The translations under genes and the position numbers were made by a program. The notes beneath the pieces were generated by a model, which did not search any database, had not been told where the DNA came from, and saw only the letters and a program-made list of their open reading frames with translations. 64,000 bases of DNA from Candidatus Fredericiella danica (GTDB taxonomy: Bacteria > Chloroflexota > Anaerolineae > Caldilineales > Caldilineaceae), in the NCBI GenBank assembly GCA_016713335.1, contig JADJPH010000020.1, forward strand, positions 1-64,000. Reading direction: 5' to 3'. How positions within the stretch are numbered: position 1 is the first letter of the stretch; each line of letters begins with the position of its first letter. Positions 27,311-37,508 of this stretch are shown one piece after another.

Positions 27311-29859
27311 TTATCCGACGTCTGGCAGATGATGGGCATCGATGCTGGCGGTGCGTTCGCCGGTGGCATCCTCGAAGCTGATCTGCCAGGTTGGCGTCCA
27401 TGCCAACACGGTTGTTTTGACGGCGACGTCGGTTCGTTTCGGCTTGAGTTGCTCGGTGCTGGTTGTCTCAATGACGCGATCCCATTGCGCCGTGATTTCA
27501 TCAACCTTCTGCTGCAACTCTGCCTGTAGTTTTGCCTGTTCTTCTTGCAGGCGCGCAATGGTCTGTTTGCTCTCTTCGACGCTAGCGCTGGCGCGCTGGG
27601 CTTGATCCCATTTGCTCGCCGCACTGCTCATGGCGCGTGAACTGCGCCGCCCCATGAAGAAATTGGCAACGCTTTCACCGATGCCGACCCATTGTTGGGT
27701 TTGCTTGGCCTGTGCAGTCGCTTGATCGCGCGCCAATTCAGCCTCTTCGCGCGCCAGTTTATCCGCCACCGTTTTCAGTTGTTTGTCATATTGTTTCGCC
27801 AGTTTGTCGACGTCAGCGTCACGCCGTTCGCGCGGCCTGCTGCAGCCGGATGCGATAGGCCCGTTCGTCTTCACCGGGTCGCTGGGCAATGCCAAGGTCG
27901 GGGTGGACATTGATCGGATATTTGGCGTTGTAGTAGAGCCAATCTGCGAGATCCTTGCCTGCCGCCGCCAATTTCTTTGCGGAGCCGGCGCCCTCCGGAA
28001 CAGTGGTGTAGAAGGGACCTTGATTCTCACCCGCAGCCTGGGGTGCATTCAAGACATCCTGGGTCTTCACGCTCAAGCGCTCTGCCTTCGCCCAATCAAC
28101 GCCGGTGATAGTGGTCTCGCCGCGGGAAAGCATATTGTAGTCTTGTTGTGCGTCGACCTGACGTTTGACATCGACGAAACGCACCGTGCCTGCGCCGACG
28201 ATACCTGCCTGGTAGACCAACAAGGCTCGTTTGACGGTTGCGCCCGTTTTGGGGCTTACCGCCTGGATGGCGTCGCGATCATCGAGAACGAGGGGTAGGT
28301 AGACTTGCGTGATGCCCGGCTCAACCGCAGGTGGCGCTGTAAGCAGGCCACTGCCGGCCGGTGCGACTGTCGCGGCAACCGGCGCGGCAGCCGCGGGTGC
28401 AGCCACTGTCGCCGGCTGCGGCGTGGCGCTCGTGACCGGCGCTGCATCGGCGCGGCTCTTGCGTGGCGCCATCAACGTGCGCACCTGCGGGAGGTAAGCG
28501 GGCCTCTGAGATAGCTCATGGCCCAGCGTCCGTGAACACGGTAGGTGTGGCATCGTTGACGTTATGCATCAAGAAGACGCGGCTGCCAAGCCGGTAATGA
28601 TCTTGTCGTAATCCACCGCAGTCGCTTGACCCTGCTTCGGATAACGCGCCCTTAAGCCCTGAGAGGACGCGTTCCTTGTCGCGTTCCGCCTGCAATTTGC
28701 CAATAAACCAGGTGCCGGCATTGGTAAGCCCCTTGTAGTCGATATCCACCGGGTTTTGCGTCACCAGGACGATGCCGAGGCCAAAGCGCGCGCTTGCTTG
28801 AGCAGCGTCAGCAGGGGGCGTTTGGACGAAGGTTCTGCGGTAGGGGGAAAATAGCCAAACACCTCGTCAAAGTAGAGAAGAGCGCGCAGGCTGGTGGTTC
28901 CGGATTGCTTGCGCATCCACGTCAACACATTTTCCAGGAGGAGCGTCACGATAAACATGCGTTCGCTGTCGCTCAGATGGGCAATGTGCATGACGCTATG
29001 CCGTGGTTTGCCGTCGGCATTGTAGAAAAGCCGGTCCACGTCAAGCGGTTCACCTTGCAGCCAAGTCTGAAATTTAGGTGAGGCGACAAGTGTGTTAAAC
29101 GCCATCGCCAGTTGGAAGCGATCCTTCTCCGGGTAGAAGGTGTCGACGTCCACGACGCCGAGTTGGCGAATGGGGGGCTTCTGAATCGAGGTGATGAGTT
29201 TGGCCAGATCCAGATCTTCGCCCTTCTGCCAATAGAATTCGAAGATATTGGCCAGCAGGATGCCCTCGCGGCTCCGTACGGGGTCCGCATTGATGCCGGC
29301 GAGGCCAAGCAGCGCCGCGACCGTGCCGGCGATGCGCTCGCAGCGACTCCGCTTCGGTCGCCCAATCGCTGGGGGCGGCGAGGCTGCCGAGGATGTTGAG
29401 GGGCACACCCATATCGGATCCCGGCGTAAAGATCTTGTATTCGGTTTCCGTGGCCAGTAAGCGCATGCGGTCGCCGGAGATGCCCCAGTCGGCCAGCCCT
29501 TCTTTGAGTTTTCTGCGGTCGTCGCCGCAAATTCCTCTACGGTCTTGTTCTTGCGCCGCGCGTCGTCTTCATTGATCCAGGTTTGAAAGTCGGTGGGAGA
29601 CAGTTCGGGAAATTGCAGGAGTAAATTGGTGATGTCGCCCTTGGGGTCGATGAGGATTGCGGGCACCTTGTCGAGCGCGGCCTCTTCGAGCAGCCCGATG
29701 CAGAGTCCCGTTTTGCCGCTGCCCGTCATGCCGACACAGACGGCATGGGTCACCAGGTCGCGGGCGTCGTAGTTGATCGGCGCCTCCTTGCGCGGCGGCG
29801 TCCAGGTCGTATTCCGCGCCAAGGTAAAATGAGCCGAGTTGTTCAGGCGGTGCTTGCAT
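27311..29859 (-). CDS. HerA-like ATPase with long coiled-coil tail, several frameshifts
   Basis: The N-terminus MQAPPEQLGSFYLGAEYDL starts at 29859, fixed by TAAGGAGA eight bases upstream. The ATPase has Walker A VCVGMTGSGKTGLCIGLLEE, ILIDPKGDITNLLLQFPEL (HerA/FtsK-type), Walker B RALLYFDEVFGYFPP and LVTQNPVDIDYKGLTNAGTW (sensor region). An Ala/Pro/Thr-rich linker follows (near 28340-28450), then a domain with FVDVKRQVDAQQDY. A coiled coil (KLAREEAELARDQATAQAKQ, then KQTIARLQEEQAKLQAELQQ) is followed by a small beta C-terminus. The total is about 850 residues. Frame changes lie near 29800, 29500, 29345, 28780, 28600, 28520 and 27840. The motor class is clear; the substrate, DNA or protein, is not, and no NurA-like nuclease is adjacent. 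Confidence 0.72.
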
Positions 29860-30204
29860 GGGTGATGTCTCCTTAGGTTGATGGAAATTGACGCCATTTT
29901 ACCAGGGAAGAGCCGCTTTGTCAGGGTGTAGTCACGCATCTCTTCTTCTCTGCGCCACCTCCGCGTTGTTCTTCCCCGCCACTGCGCGGGGTGGCGGTCG
30001 CGGAGGAGGAAAGGAGGCGGTCGTCTCCCGTCTCCCAGTCTCCCGTCTCCCCTCCCCTCGCCCCGCCCCGGCCCTCCCCTCCGGCCCCGCTCTCCGCGCC
30101 GCAGGGCGACGTTCTATTGACAATTACAGTGCTCTTGGCGCTATGATGAAGTCTGTCAAGCACGTACTTTGTCGCGCCCAATCAAAACCCAAAATTGAGG
30201 AACT
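29860..30204. other. 345-bp intergenic region with low-complexity repeat
   Basis: Between the divergent HerA-like and PPOX genes. From about 29935 to 30110 it holds G/C-strand-biased sequence of the same style as the patches at 1010-1060 and 4143-4350: CTCTGCGCCACCTCCGCG, a short hairpin (CCGCCAC...GTGGCGG near 29980-30000) and degraded GTCTCCC units at 30026-30060. The right 90 bp look like normal promoter DNA. No gene is seen. Confidence 0.6.
30117..30147 (+). promoter_or_regulatory. Possible promoter of the PPOX-fold gene
   Basis: TTGACA at 30117-30122 and TATGAT at 30142-30147 are separated by 19 bp, two longer than the optimum. The site lies about 60 bp before the ATG, and GAGGA stands just before the start codon. 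Confidence 0.35.
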
Positions 30205-30684
30205 ATGGCAGCGTTGACAACCGCCCAGGTCTGGAAGGAACTCGAAAACAATGTCTTTGCCGTGCTCGGGATGGTGACCGCGAAGAATGAACCGCGCACG
30301 GTCGGCATCGTCTATGTTGTGCATGAGGGCAAGCTTTACATCGGCACCAAAAAGGACGCCTGGAAGGTGCGGCACGTGTCGGCCAATCCGCATGTCTCCC
30401 TGACCGTCGCCATCCCCAAAAGCGTCCCGCTGATGCCCTGGATCAAGGTGCCCGCCGCCACGATCACCTTTGCAGGCACTGCGCAGGTCGTCACGGTCAG
30501 GGAGGTCGGCGCCGACGTACTGGCCAAACTCTATCGCGGTCTCACCGAGAGTGATGCACAGATCGCCGACTCACGCGTGATCGTCGTCGATCCCACCGGC
30601 GACTTCGTCACGTACGGCGTGGGTGTCTCGCTGATGGGTATGCGCGACACGGAGAATGCGCGTGGCCGGGCGCCGGTGAAGTAG
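30205..30684 (+). CDS. Pyridoxamine 5'-phosphate oxidase-fold protein
   Basis: 159 residues with the split-barrel FMN-binding pattern: FAVLGMVTAKNEPRTVGIVY, LYIGTKKDAWKVRHVSANPHVSL (the phosphate-contacting region) and ATITFAGTAQVV. Such proteins bind flavin or F420/heme and act as oxidases or reductases on small molecules; the substrate cannot be told. The gene is intact, apparently single, with its own promoter. It ends about 85 bp before the convergent glycosyltransferase gene. Confidence 0.8.
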   Translation: MAALTTAQVWKELENNVFAVLGMVTAKNEPRTVGIVYVVHEGKLYIGTKKDAWKVRHVSANPHVSLTVAIPKSVPLMPWIKVPAATITFAGTAQVVTVREVGADVLAKLYRGLTESDAQIADSRVIVVDPTGDFVTYGVGVSLMGMRDTENARGRAPVK

Positions 30685-30769
30685 GGATAGCAGTCATCTC
30701 AGGCAGGCGGTTCAAGCAAGAAACCAGACGCTCCCGCCACGCGACCAGGCCGCAAAGAAGGTGTGTGGC

Positions 30770-32007
30770 TCAGGCTTGAAGCTGTGCGGCCAGGTCGCCG
30801 TCTTCGATTTGCCGTCGCGGCTGGATTTTACGCCGTTTTGCCATCTGCGCCGGCAGACCGCGGAGTGCGTCGAACTGGCCACGCAAGCGGGCCTGGGCAG
30901 CTTTGCCGCGAATATTGCGCAGTGCATCAACGGCAATGGCAATTTGAGCGCTGAGGATCTGCGCCGCGTTCTGCAGCAGCAGCCCACGCGGCATGTTCTT
31001 AGCGATCACCCAGATCGTGTTGCGCCCAACGTAATAGCTCGCAAGTTCGCCGCCGCCGCTGGCGCTCAGGCGGTGAAAAACCCGCATCCGGGGCAAAGAT
31101 GACGTCATAGCCAAGCAGCCGGGCGCGAAACGCATAGTCAACATCTTCCAGGTACATCCACAAATCTTCATCGAAGCCGCCCAACGCTTCCCAGACATCC
31201 TTGCGATACGCCGCCGCCCCGCCGCACGCGCTGAAAATGGCCGGTGCTTGATCGTATTGGCCGGTGTCGCGTTCCCACACGCCGCGGTTGCGCGGCACGC
31301 CGTCGACGCCCATCAAGTCGCCGGCTGAATGGAGGGTGTCGCGCTGGTCAAAGAGCAACAACTTGCTGCCGGCGATGGCTGCATTCGGGTTCGCCAGGAT
31401 GGCCAGCGTGAGCGCCTCAAGCCAGCGCGGTTCCGGCTCGGTGTCATTGTTCAGGTGGACGACGTAGCGCCCGCGCGGCGGCCGCACCCGTATTGCACGA
31501 GGCAACGAAGCCTGCGTTGTGCCGATTGGCGATCAAACGCACGTCAGGGTAGTGTCGCTCGACCCAATCGACCGTGCCGTCGCTGCTGGCGTCATCCACG
31601 ACAATGATCTCGAAATCCTTGAAACTCTGTTGCGCCAGTGCTGCGAGGACGATCTCCATATGCTGCATCCCGTTGAAGGTTGGGATGACAACCGAGAGCA
31701 ATGGTGGCGCTACTTCATTGAGCGCTGGGTACACCCGCTGCGGACGCGCCACAAAATCGTCGGGAGCGGCACGGAAACTTTCCAGGTTGAGCGCGATCGT
31801 GTGGCGCATGACGACGCGATTCTCCTGCCGGAGTTCACCGTAGGTTTCGTCGCTAACGATTGGGTTCGCATGGTTGGCAGCCGGCGCCTCCGCACTGCTT
31901 GAGGTTGCCTTTGGCTTCTTCGCATGTTTTTTTGGTTTCGTTTCTTCCGGTTGACGATTTGCCGCACCGGTGGCGCCGTTCAAATTGTTGCTCATATCCG
32001 TCTCCAC
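30770..32007 (-). CDS. Family-2 glycosyltransferase, frameshifted
   Basis: The N-terminus is a lysine/alanine-rich leader (KPKKHAKKPKATSSSAEAP), then PPLLSVVIPTFNGMQHMEIV, the start of a GT2 domain. IIVVDDASSDGTVDWVE and HLNNDTEPEPRWLEAL (DXD equivalent) follow, then WMYLEDVDYAFRARLLGYDV (the ED motif) and a C-terminal GRNTIWVIAKNMPRGLL. The pieces lie in three frames, changing near 31480 and 31090. The full protein is about 410 residues. It resembles the rhamnosyltransferase-like GT2 at 43580-44608, which shares the NxVWLIAKNMP segment. It ends two bases before rfbD. Confidence 0.82.
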
Positions 32008-32009
32008 AA

Positions 32010-32867
32010 CTATGGCACTGCCACAAACTCACGCCCGCAGTACTCGGCGACCGCCTCTTGCCACGGCCGCAAGCGAATACCCAGCGCCGCGCCGGCCTGG
32101 TTGACCATGACTGCGTGGGGGGGCGGTTGCGTGGGACGCCGCCACTCGCTGGATGAGACCGCCGTCACCGGGACATGGATCCGTCCACTGTGCTGGAGGA
32201 TTTCCCTGGCCCAATCAAAGCGGCTGCAATAGCCGTCGTTGACTAGATGATAGATGCCGTAGCGCCCAGTTTGCACCAACTCGGCGAGTGCCGCTGCAAC
32301 ATCCGGTGCATAGGTTGGGTTGCCAAACTCATCATCCACAACCCGCAACACGCCATTTTTATCGGCGGCGCCGACGATCTTTGTCGGGAAGTTGTTGCCG
32401 CCGGGGCCAAAGAGCCAGGCAACGCGTACGATATAAAGCTTTGAGGTCATGGCGGCGGTGGCCCGCTCACCCGCCAATTTGCTGCGTGCGTAGATGCTAC
32501 TACGGGCGGCGGTCTGGTCGTATTCCCGATAGAAGACCCCCGGTTCGCCCGGAAAGACTTCATTGGTGCTGATCTGCACCATGGCTGCGCCGCAGCGGGC
32601 GCTGCCTTCGGCCAGGTATTTGGCGCCAAGCGTGTTGGTGGCATAGGTGGCATCGGGATCCGCTTCGGCCGCATCGACGTTGGTCCATGCCGCAGCATTG
32701 ATGACCAGGTCCGGCGCAAGGTCCGCCACGCGGTCAACGGTTGCCGGCTCGGTGATGTCAATCCCCGGAAAGGTCCATACGGTTACTTTTACGTCTGAAC
32801 GGCTGGAAAACTCACGCTCTACGGCGTTGCCCAGTTGTCCACCGCCGCCCGTCATCAAAACATGCAT
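32010..32867 (-). CDS. rfbD: dTDP-4-dehydrorhamnose reductase
   Basis: 285 residues, intact. The Rossmann motif is MTGGGGQLGNAV. LAPDLVINAAAWTNVDAAE is the RmlD signature, the catalytic pair is YARSKLAGE (YxxxK), and ISTNEVFPGEPG takes the place of the usual STDYVFDG. The last step of dTDP-L-rhamnose synthesis is the expected role, which would feed rhamnosyltransferases such as the GT2 just downstream. No rfbA, rfbB or rfbC is in the window. Confidence 0.86.
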   Translation of the reverse strand: MHVLMTGGGGQLGNAVEREFSSRSDVKVTVWTFPGIDITEPATVDRVADLAPDLVINAAAWTNVDAAEADPDATYATNTLGAKYLAEGSARCGAAMVQISTNEVFPGEPGVFYREYDQTAARSSIYARSKLAGERATAAMTSKLYIVRVAWLFGPGGNNFPTKIVGAADKNGVLRVVDDEFGNPTYAPDVAAALAELVQTGRYGIYHLVNDGYCSRFDWAREILQHSGRIHVPVTAVSSSEWRRPTQPPPHAVMVNQAGAALGIRLRPWQEAVAEYCGREFVAVP

Positions 32868-32876
32868 CTATCCACC

Positions 32877-33563
32877 TCAAACGGTCTCCGCCCACATCTT
32901 TGGATCTGCCAGGAGTGGGGAGATCAACGGCACAAACCGCACACCGCCCAGCCTGGTCATCTTCATTTTGCCTTCGATCTTGTGCAGCAACACCAGTTCT
33001 TGATCGTCCTGCGTTGCCCCCAAGGGCAAAACCATACGCCCGCCCTCTACCAACTGCTCCCACAGCGGCTTCGGTACGTGCGCGGTCGCCGCCGCTACCA
33101 AAATAGCGTCAAATGGCGCCGCATCCGGCCAACCCAACACCCCGTCACTGACCCGCAGGTGCGCCGGATAGCCAAGGTCCGCAAGCACCTGCGTTGCCTT
33201 TGCGGCCAGGGTGGCGAGGCGTTCAATGGCATAAACTGATGCGCCTGACGGGGCGTCGTCCGTAGCCAGCAACTCACACAGGATTGCCGTCTGGAAGCCG
33301 GAACCGGCGCCAATCTCCAGCACGCGTTCGCCGGCAGACAGGTGCAGCGCCTGCAACATCAGCGCCACAATGAAGGGTTGGCTGATGGTTTGGCCTTCCC
33401 CGATTGGCAACGGCGCATCATCGCCGGCGAAGTCGCGCAGGTGGGGTTCGATGAACAGCGCCCGCTCGACCTTTGCAAACGCGGCGCGCACGCGGCCGTC
33501 CGTGATTTCGGGCCAATCATCGGCCCATGGGAACGCCGGCTCTGCTGGCTGACTTGCGCTCAT
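32877..33563 (-). CDS. pcm: Protein-L-isoaspartate O-methyltransferase
   Basis: About 228 residues. The SAM-binding loop is RVLEIGAGSGFQTAIL, preceded by the family motif PLPIGEGQTISQPFIVALML. VYAIERLATLA and FDAILVAAATAHVPKPLWEQL follow, with GGRMVLPLG near the end. It methylates isoaspartyl residues in damaged proteins for repair. The ATG at 33563 is chosen because GAGGAA lies five bases upstream; an earlier in-frame ATG at 33593 is unsupported. It is 9 bp from rfbD and probably co-transcribed. Confidence 0.92.
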   Translation of the reverse strand: MSASQPAEPAFPWADDWPEITDGRVRAAFAKVERALFIEPHLRDFAGDDAPLPIGEGQTISQPFIVALMLQALHLSAGERVLEIGAGSGFQTAILCELLATDDAPSGASVYAIERLATLAAKATQVLADLGYPAHLRVSDGVLGWPDAAPFDAILVAAATAHVPKPLWEQLVEGGRMVLPLGATQDDQELVLLHKIEGKMKMTRLGGVRFVPLISPLLADPKMWAETV

Positions 33564-33660
33564 GTTTCCTCGCCCCCACCGCCAAAGGCACATCCGAGCG
33601 ATTGTAACACGACGCCAACGCAGAGATAAATAGGGAAGAAGCAGGTAAATGCAGTTTTGC

Positions 33661-34687
33661 TCACCCTAATTCCTGCAACATCATTTCCGGCAGGCGATGG
33701 CGGACGGGCGGAGCATCCATGAAGCCGCAATGACCGCCGGTCGGCAGAATGTTGAGGTGGAGAAGCGGATGGGGCGCCAGTGCATAGAAGTCAATCACCG
33801 GCACCACAGGGTCATTGCGACTGGTGAGGATGGTGGTGGGCACGGTCAGGTGCGAAAGCGCATCGCCACCGACGCTGTATTCCGCAAAATACTGGTCGGT
33901 ATTGGCGTACCGCCCTGTCAGTACGTGCCCATAACGGTCGATCAGCCAGGCCGTCATGTCACGCACGAGCGGGATTTCTTCCAGTTCTGCGAAGTTGTAC
34001 AGCGTTGGAAAGCTGCGCTGTTTCGCACGGAGCGAGTGCAGCCAGCGCCGGCGGAAGTACAATCGCGTCCCGCGATGGCGGTCCAGGGAATCAGTGGCGC
34101 GCCGGGATTGATAGCAGGACAGACGGCAATCACTTTGCGAAGATTTGGAAACGCCTGGCGTTCGCTATGCCAGCGCCAGGCGTAAGGCAAAGTTGCCACC
34201 CATCGACGCGCCCATGATGAAGAATGGGCGCCCGCGCCAGGGCGGCAACCTGCCTGGTGGCGGCCGCCGCCTCTTCGATGAGGGTGCCGAGAAATAACCC
34301 GCGATTGAGCGTATAGGGATCTACATGAATCTGTGGGCCGTGGTCACGCAGGTTCAGGCGAAACGTGTCATACCCCTGCTCGACCATGGTCTGCGCCATG
34401 ATCAGGTTGAAATTTGAGTGGCTGCACCCCTCCCAGCCATGCAAAATCATGACCAGTCCGCGATTGACGCCTGGCGTCCGGCTGGCATTATAGTAGCCGA
34501 TCATGCGCACCGGCCCGCCCTCATTCATGCCCGTCAGATCGTCCCCTGCGTCCAGTAGCATGGGGCGCTCATCGAGCGTGATGTCCAGATGGCGCGGCCG
34601 CACCATGGCCAGCATGGTTTGTGCGCTGGCGGAGCGGACGAGCGGATTGGGGTTGAAGTACAGCGTAGCGTTTTTCTGAGTAGCCAT
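33661..34687 (-). CDS. Alpha/beta hydrolase of the YheT type, frameshifted
   Basis: The order of motifs is that of YheT/UPF0017 hydrolases: NPLVRSASAQTMLAMV near the start, VMILHGWEGCSHSNF (oxyanion region), YDTFRLNLRDHG, the nucleophile elbow FIMGASMGGNFALR, then VPTTILTSRNDPVVP with the acidic residue and LPTGGHCGFMD with the histidine. The frame changes near 34235, 34165 and 34050. About 335 residues are expected. The natural substrate of the family is unclear; esterase activity is typical. The start at 34687 follows MATQKNATLYF. Confidence 0.8.
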
Positions 34688-34749
34688 GCGCCGATTATGG
34701 CGAAGGATGCGCTGCATGGCAAGTCAGGCGCACCTTTATCACGATCGAT

Positions 34750-35901
34750 TCAGCGGGTTGGCAGCCCTTCACAGTCAAGTGCAGGACCGGACAGATCGGC
34801 GTCGCGCACCCAGACGATATCTTGCGGGTCAGCGAGGGGGACGCGATACCACCGGGTTGCACCGATGAGTAGTTCTGCATCGGCAGCGAGGGATGCGATC
34901 GAAGAGAAGTGGCCGCGCATGTTTGGGACTGTCATCCCCGGCGCCAGATAGTAGGGGGCGCCGGCGGCAAGCGTCACCTGGCAGGCAGCGCCACCAAGTT
35001 GCACTGGGAAGCGTTCTAGCACGACCCCGTTGCCCGTTACGACGATCTCAATGTCCGCACCCGGGGTGGCGCTGGTGTCAATGACCGCAGACCAGGCGCC
35101 GGTCGCCGGGTCCACCTTGGCGGTCACCGGTTCGGCAACTGATTTGCCGGCAGGCTTCGCCAGGGTCATGATCTGAAGCGAAGTGGCTCCCGAGGCACTG
35201 CCCGCCACGAAGAATGTGGCGGGTACCTCTGCATTGACAGCCGGGGTGTCGATGGTGATGGATTGGCCCGGTCCCCCCAGTTGGATTGGGATGCGCGCTT
35301 CGGCGCCGCGGTTGCTCCGCACCTCCAGAAATGCCTGGCGCGCATCGCCGGCGTCGGCGATGGTGGCATTGGCGCGCCAGAGGATCTGATCCGGGTGTTT
35401 CATTTCGGGGTAGGCGGGCACGCGCGCCAGCTCGCGACCCTCGCTTTCCACGACCACCCAGGCATAGTTGTTTGCGCCCCATTCAGGCGGGGAGGTGAAG
35501 ACAACGGTCAGATACCGTCCGACGGCGTCGCCGGCGCGTGGCAGGAGGAGATCCACCTGGTCCTGTGCGATGGCGGTTGCGTCGCAAGGCGCCAGGCCTG
35601 GAATTGCCAGGGTCAGGGGCGTATTATTGGCATTGAATTTGACCTCGATGGTTGAGAAATTGTTGATCGTGGCGAGCCGGCCCACGGGAACGCAGAAGCG
35701 TCTGGCGATGGTGCGCAAGGTATCGCCGGGAACAACGATGTAGCAGTTGTTGGCATCGAAATTGCCGGCGGCGGTGGGGCGCGGCGCGGTCGTGGTGATA
35801 TCGGCGGGACAGGTCGAAGCAGAAGATTGTGCGCGCAGCGGTGTGTATTGAAGGGTCAGGAGGCAGCACAGACAGGCGATCACAAGGCAGCAGCGCAACA
35901 T
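34750..35901 (-). CDS. Secreted LysM-domain protein
   Basis: Starts at 35901 (MLRCCLVIACLCCLL, a signal peptide), supported by AAGGAG eight bases upstream. The LysM domain is CYIVVPGDTLRTIARRFCVP to ATINNFSTIEV, which binds glycan chains such as peptidoglycan or chitin. It is followed by a Ser/Thr-poor beta domain (VVFTSPPEWGANNYAWVVV), an Ig-like domain (ITIDTPAVNAEVPATFFVAG) related to Gmad2/immunoglobulin-type spore domains, and a C-terminal SH3-like stretch (MRGHFSSIASLAADAELLIG). The total is 383 residues. It is probably a wall-bound protein. The gene is intact. Confidence 0.75.
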   Translation of the reverse strand: MLRCCLVIACLCCLLTLQYTPLRAQSSASTCPADITTTAPRPTAAGNFDANNCYIVVPGDTLRTIARRFCVPVGRLATINNFSTIEVKFNANNTPLTLAIPGLAPCDATAIAQDQVDLLLPRAGDAVGRYLTVVFTSPPEWGANNYAWVVVESEGRELARVPAYPEMKHPDQILWRANATIADAGDARQAFLEVRSNRGAEARIPIQLGGPGQSITIDTPAVNAEVPATFFVAGSASGATSLQIMTLAKPAGKSVAEPVTAKVDPATGAWSAVIDTSATPGADIEIVVTGNGVVLERFPVQLGGAACQVTLAAGAPYYLAPGMTVPNMRGHFSSIASLAADAELLIGATRWYRVPLADPQDIVWVRDADLSGPALDCEGLPTR

Positions 35902-36133
35902 GTATCTTGCTCCTTCGCGCGTACGGTGCTGTGGAATAGCACCTGTTCGCATTGAGATGGCCCGCATTCATTCTAGCATGCGGGCAGAGCCGTTGCAACA
36001 GAACCGTCTCTGGAATTGACAACTTCTCCGCCGGCAGGCATCTTGTCTGGGCATCTGTGCCGGTTGACGCCGATTGTGACGAACCGGTTTTGGCGAGTTA
36101 GGTGGCCGGTAACGACATCAAGCGAGCCGCATC

Positions 36134-36952
36134 ATGGCATCAAAACAGCGACTGGATATCCTCCTGGTAGAGCGAGCCCTGGCCGAGAGCCGCGAACAGG
36201 CGCGCCGGTTGATCATGGCAGGCGCCGTGCAGGTGAACGGGCAGGTGGTGGACAAGGCGGGTCATCCGGTCGCACTCGATGCAGCGGTTACGGTTACCGC
36301 TGCGCTCCCCTATGTGAGCCGCGGTGGACAAAAGTTGGCAGCCGCCCTGGACCGGTTTGCATTGGATGTTGTGGGGTTGACCGCGGTCGATGTCGGTGCC
36401 AGCACCGGTGGGTTCACCGACTGCCTGCTGCAGCATGGGGCCGCCCGTGTCTTCGCCATCGATGTTGGCTATGGCCAGTTGGCGTGGAAACTCCGCACTG
36501 ACGCGGGTGACAGCCATGGATCGCACCAATATTCGCCATCTGGTGCACCTGCCGGACGGCGTGTTGGCGGATTTCGCCACGATCGATGCAAGTTTTATCA
36601 GCCTCGCGCTCGTCCTGCCGGCGACTTTGCGCCTACTGACCCCAACCGCCAACCTCGTCGCCCTCATCAAGCCGCAATTCGAAGCGGGAAAGGACGATGT
36701 CGGCAAAGGTGGCGTCGTCCGCAATCCGCAGGTCCACCGGCGCGTCCTGGAGGAAACCATGCGGACGGCAGAAAGTGCCGGGCAGGCCATCGGCGGGCTG
36801 ATGGCATCGCCGCTGCTTGGCCCGGCGGGCAACGTGGAGTTTCTGATCTGGCTGTATCCGGGGTCGTCCCGCAGCGGAGACCATGAAGCGATGGTGGAGA
36901 CGGCGCTCGCCGCGCTGCGCAACTGCGTTCCGCCGGAAAGCATACGGCCTAG
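36134..36952 (+). CDS. tlyA: TlyA-family rRNA 2'-O-methyltransferase, frameshifted
   Basis: An S4 RNA-binding domain (RLDILLVERALAESREQARR, VQVNGQVVDKAG) and PYVSRGGQKLAAALDRF precede the FtsJ-like methyltransferase (TAVDVGASTGGFTDCLLQHG, VFAIDVGYGQLAWKLR). The next segment (LADFATIDASFISLALVLPA, LIKPQFEAGKDDVGKGGVVR) is in a second frame, changing near 36505. The natural stop is most likely the TAG at 36950, needing a second small frame change near the end; as written the second frame runs on to 37127. TlyA methylates cytidines in 16S/23S rRNA. The stop makes a CTAG tail-to-tail overlap with the convergent ferredoxin gene. Confidence 0.82.
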
Positions 36953-37290
36953 GGGCGCTGCTCTACACCAAGCCGGTGAAACACATACTCTTCAACGACA
37001 TTGCCGTCCCGGAGATGCTCGTCCACAATGCGCTGCAGTTTTACCTCATCCAGGTCGTGGTACCAGACGCCATCCGGATAGACGACCAGCAACGGTCCAC
37101 CGTAACAGACACCCAGACAGGGCGTAATGCCGCGCTTGACGCGTTCCGGGTTGTCATACTGTCCCAATTCACCTAGCATTCGCGCCAGTTGGCGGTAGAG
37201 ACGCTCTGCCTTCCCTGCGGGATCACAGTACTGGCCGACACAGATCAGGACGTGGCGAGCGTAGGGTGACATTTCGGGTGGGGTGTTCAT
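36949..37290 (-). CDS. Thioredoxin-like [2Fe-2S] ferredoxin
   Basis: About 113 residues of conserved protein. The cluster cysteines lie as VLICVGQYCDPAGK (C-x4-C) and RGITPCLGVCYGGPLLVVYP (C-x3-C), the thioredoxin-fold [2Fe-2S] pattern of the NuoE-like and (2Fe-2S) ferredoxin families. VWYHDLDEVKLQRIVDEHL follows. The longer in-frame start at 37437 adds a stretch with no family similarity, so MNTPPEMSPYARHV at 37290 is preferred; 37272 is also possible and no strong ribosome site marks either. It is an electron carrier with unknown partners. Confidence 0.78.
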   Translation of the reverse strand: MNTPPEMSPYARHVLICVGQYCDPAGKAERLYRQLARMLGELGQYDNPERVKRGITPCLGVCYGGPLLVVYPDGVWYHDLDEVKLQRIVDEHLRDGNVVEEYVFHRLGVEQRP

Positions 37291-37329
37291 TGGTGCATAT
37301 GATACAGTCGTTTTGTCTACGTTTGCACA

Positions 37330-37358
37330 TTGCATGCAATACGAATCTGCATTACAAT
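37330..37358 (+). promoter_or_regulatory. Possible promoter of the fasciclin gene
   Basis: TTGCAT at 37330-37335 and TACAAT at 37353-37358 are 17 bp apart. The site lies about 150 bp before the ATG at 37509, leaving a long untranslated leader in which no riboswitch was recognised. A TAGGAG ribosome site precedes the start. Confidence 0.35.
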
Positions 37359-37508
37359 CATACACGGGCCAACGGAGAAACTCCTCGTGTCGCCTTGGCC
37401 GGTACGCAACGGCGCACCATCCACTAAATTTACTCATCCCGGTTTGCTCGTTGTGAGCGGACCAAGTATTTTGGCGTGACTGTACTTATCGCACAGTAGG
37501 AGACGCTT

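Noticed and set aside
27311..30684. Anti-phage defence island around the HerA-like ATPase
   Set aside because: Neighbours are CtaG-like and PPOX-fold genes with no nuclease, toxin or other defence gene; the ATPase alone is not enough.
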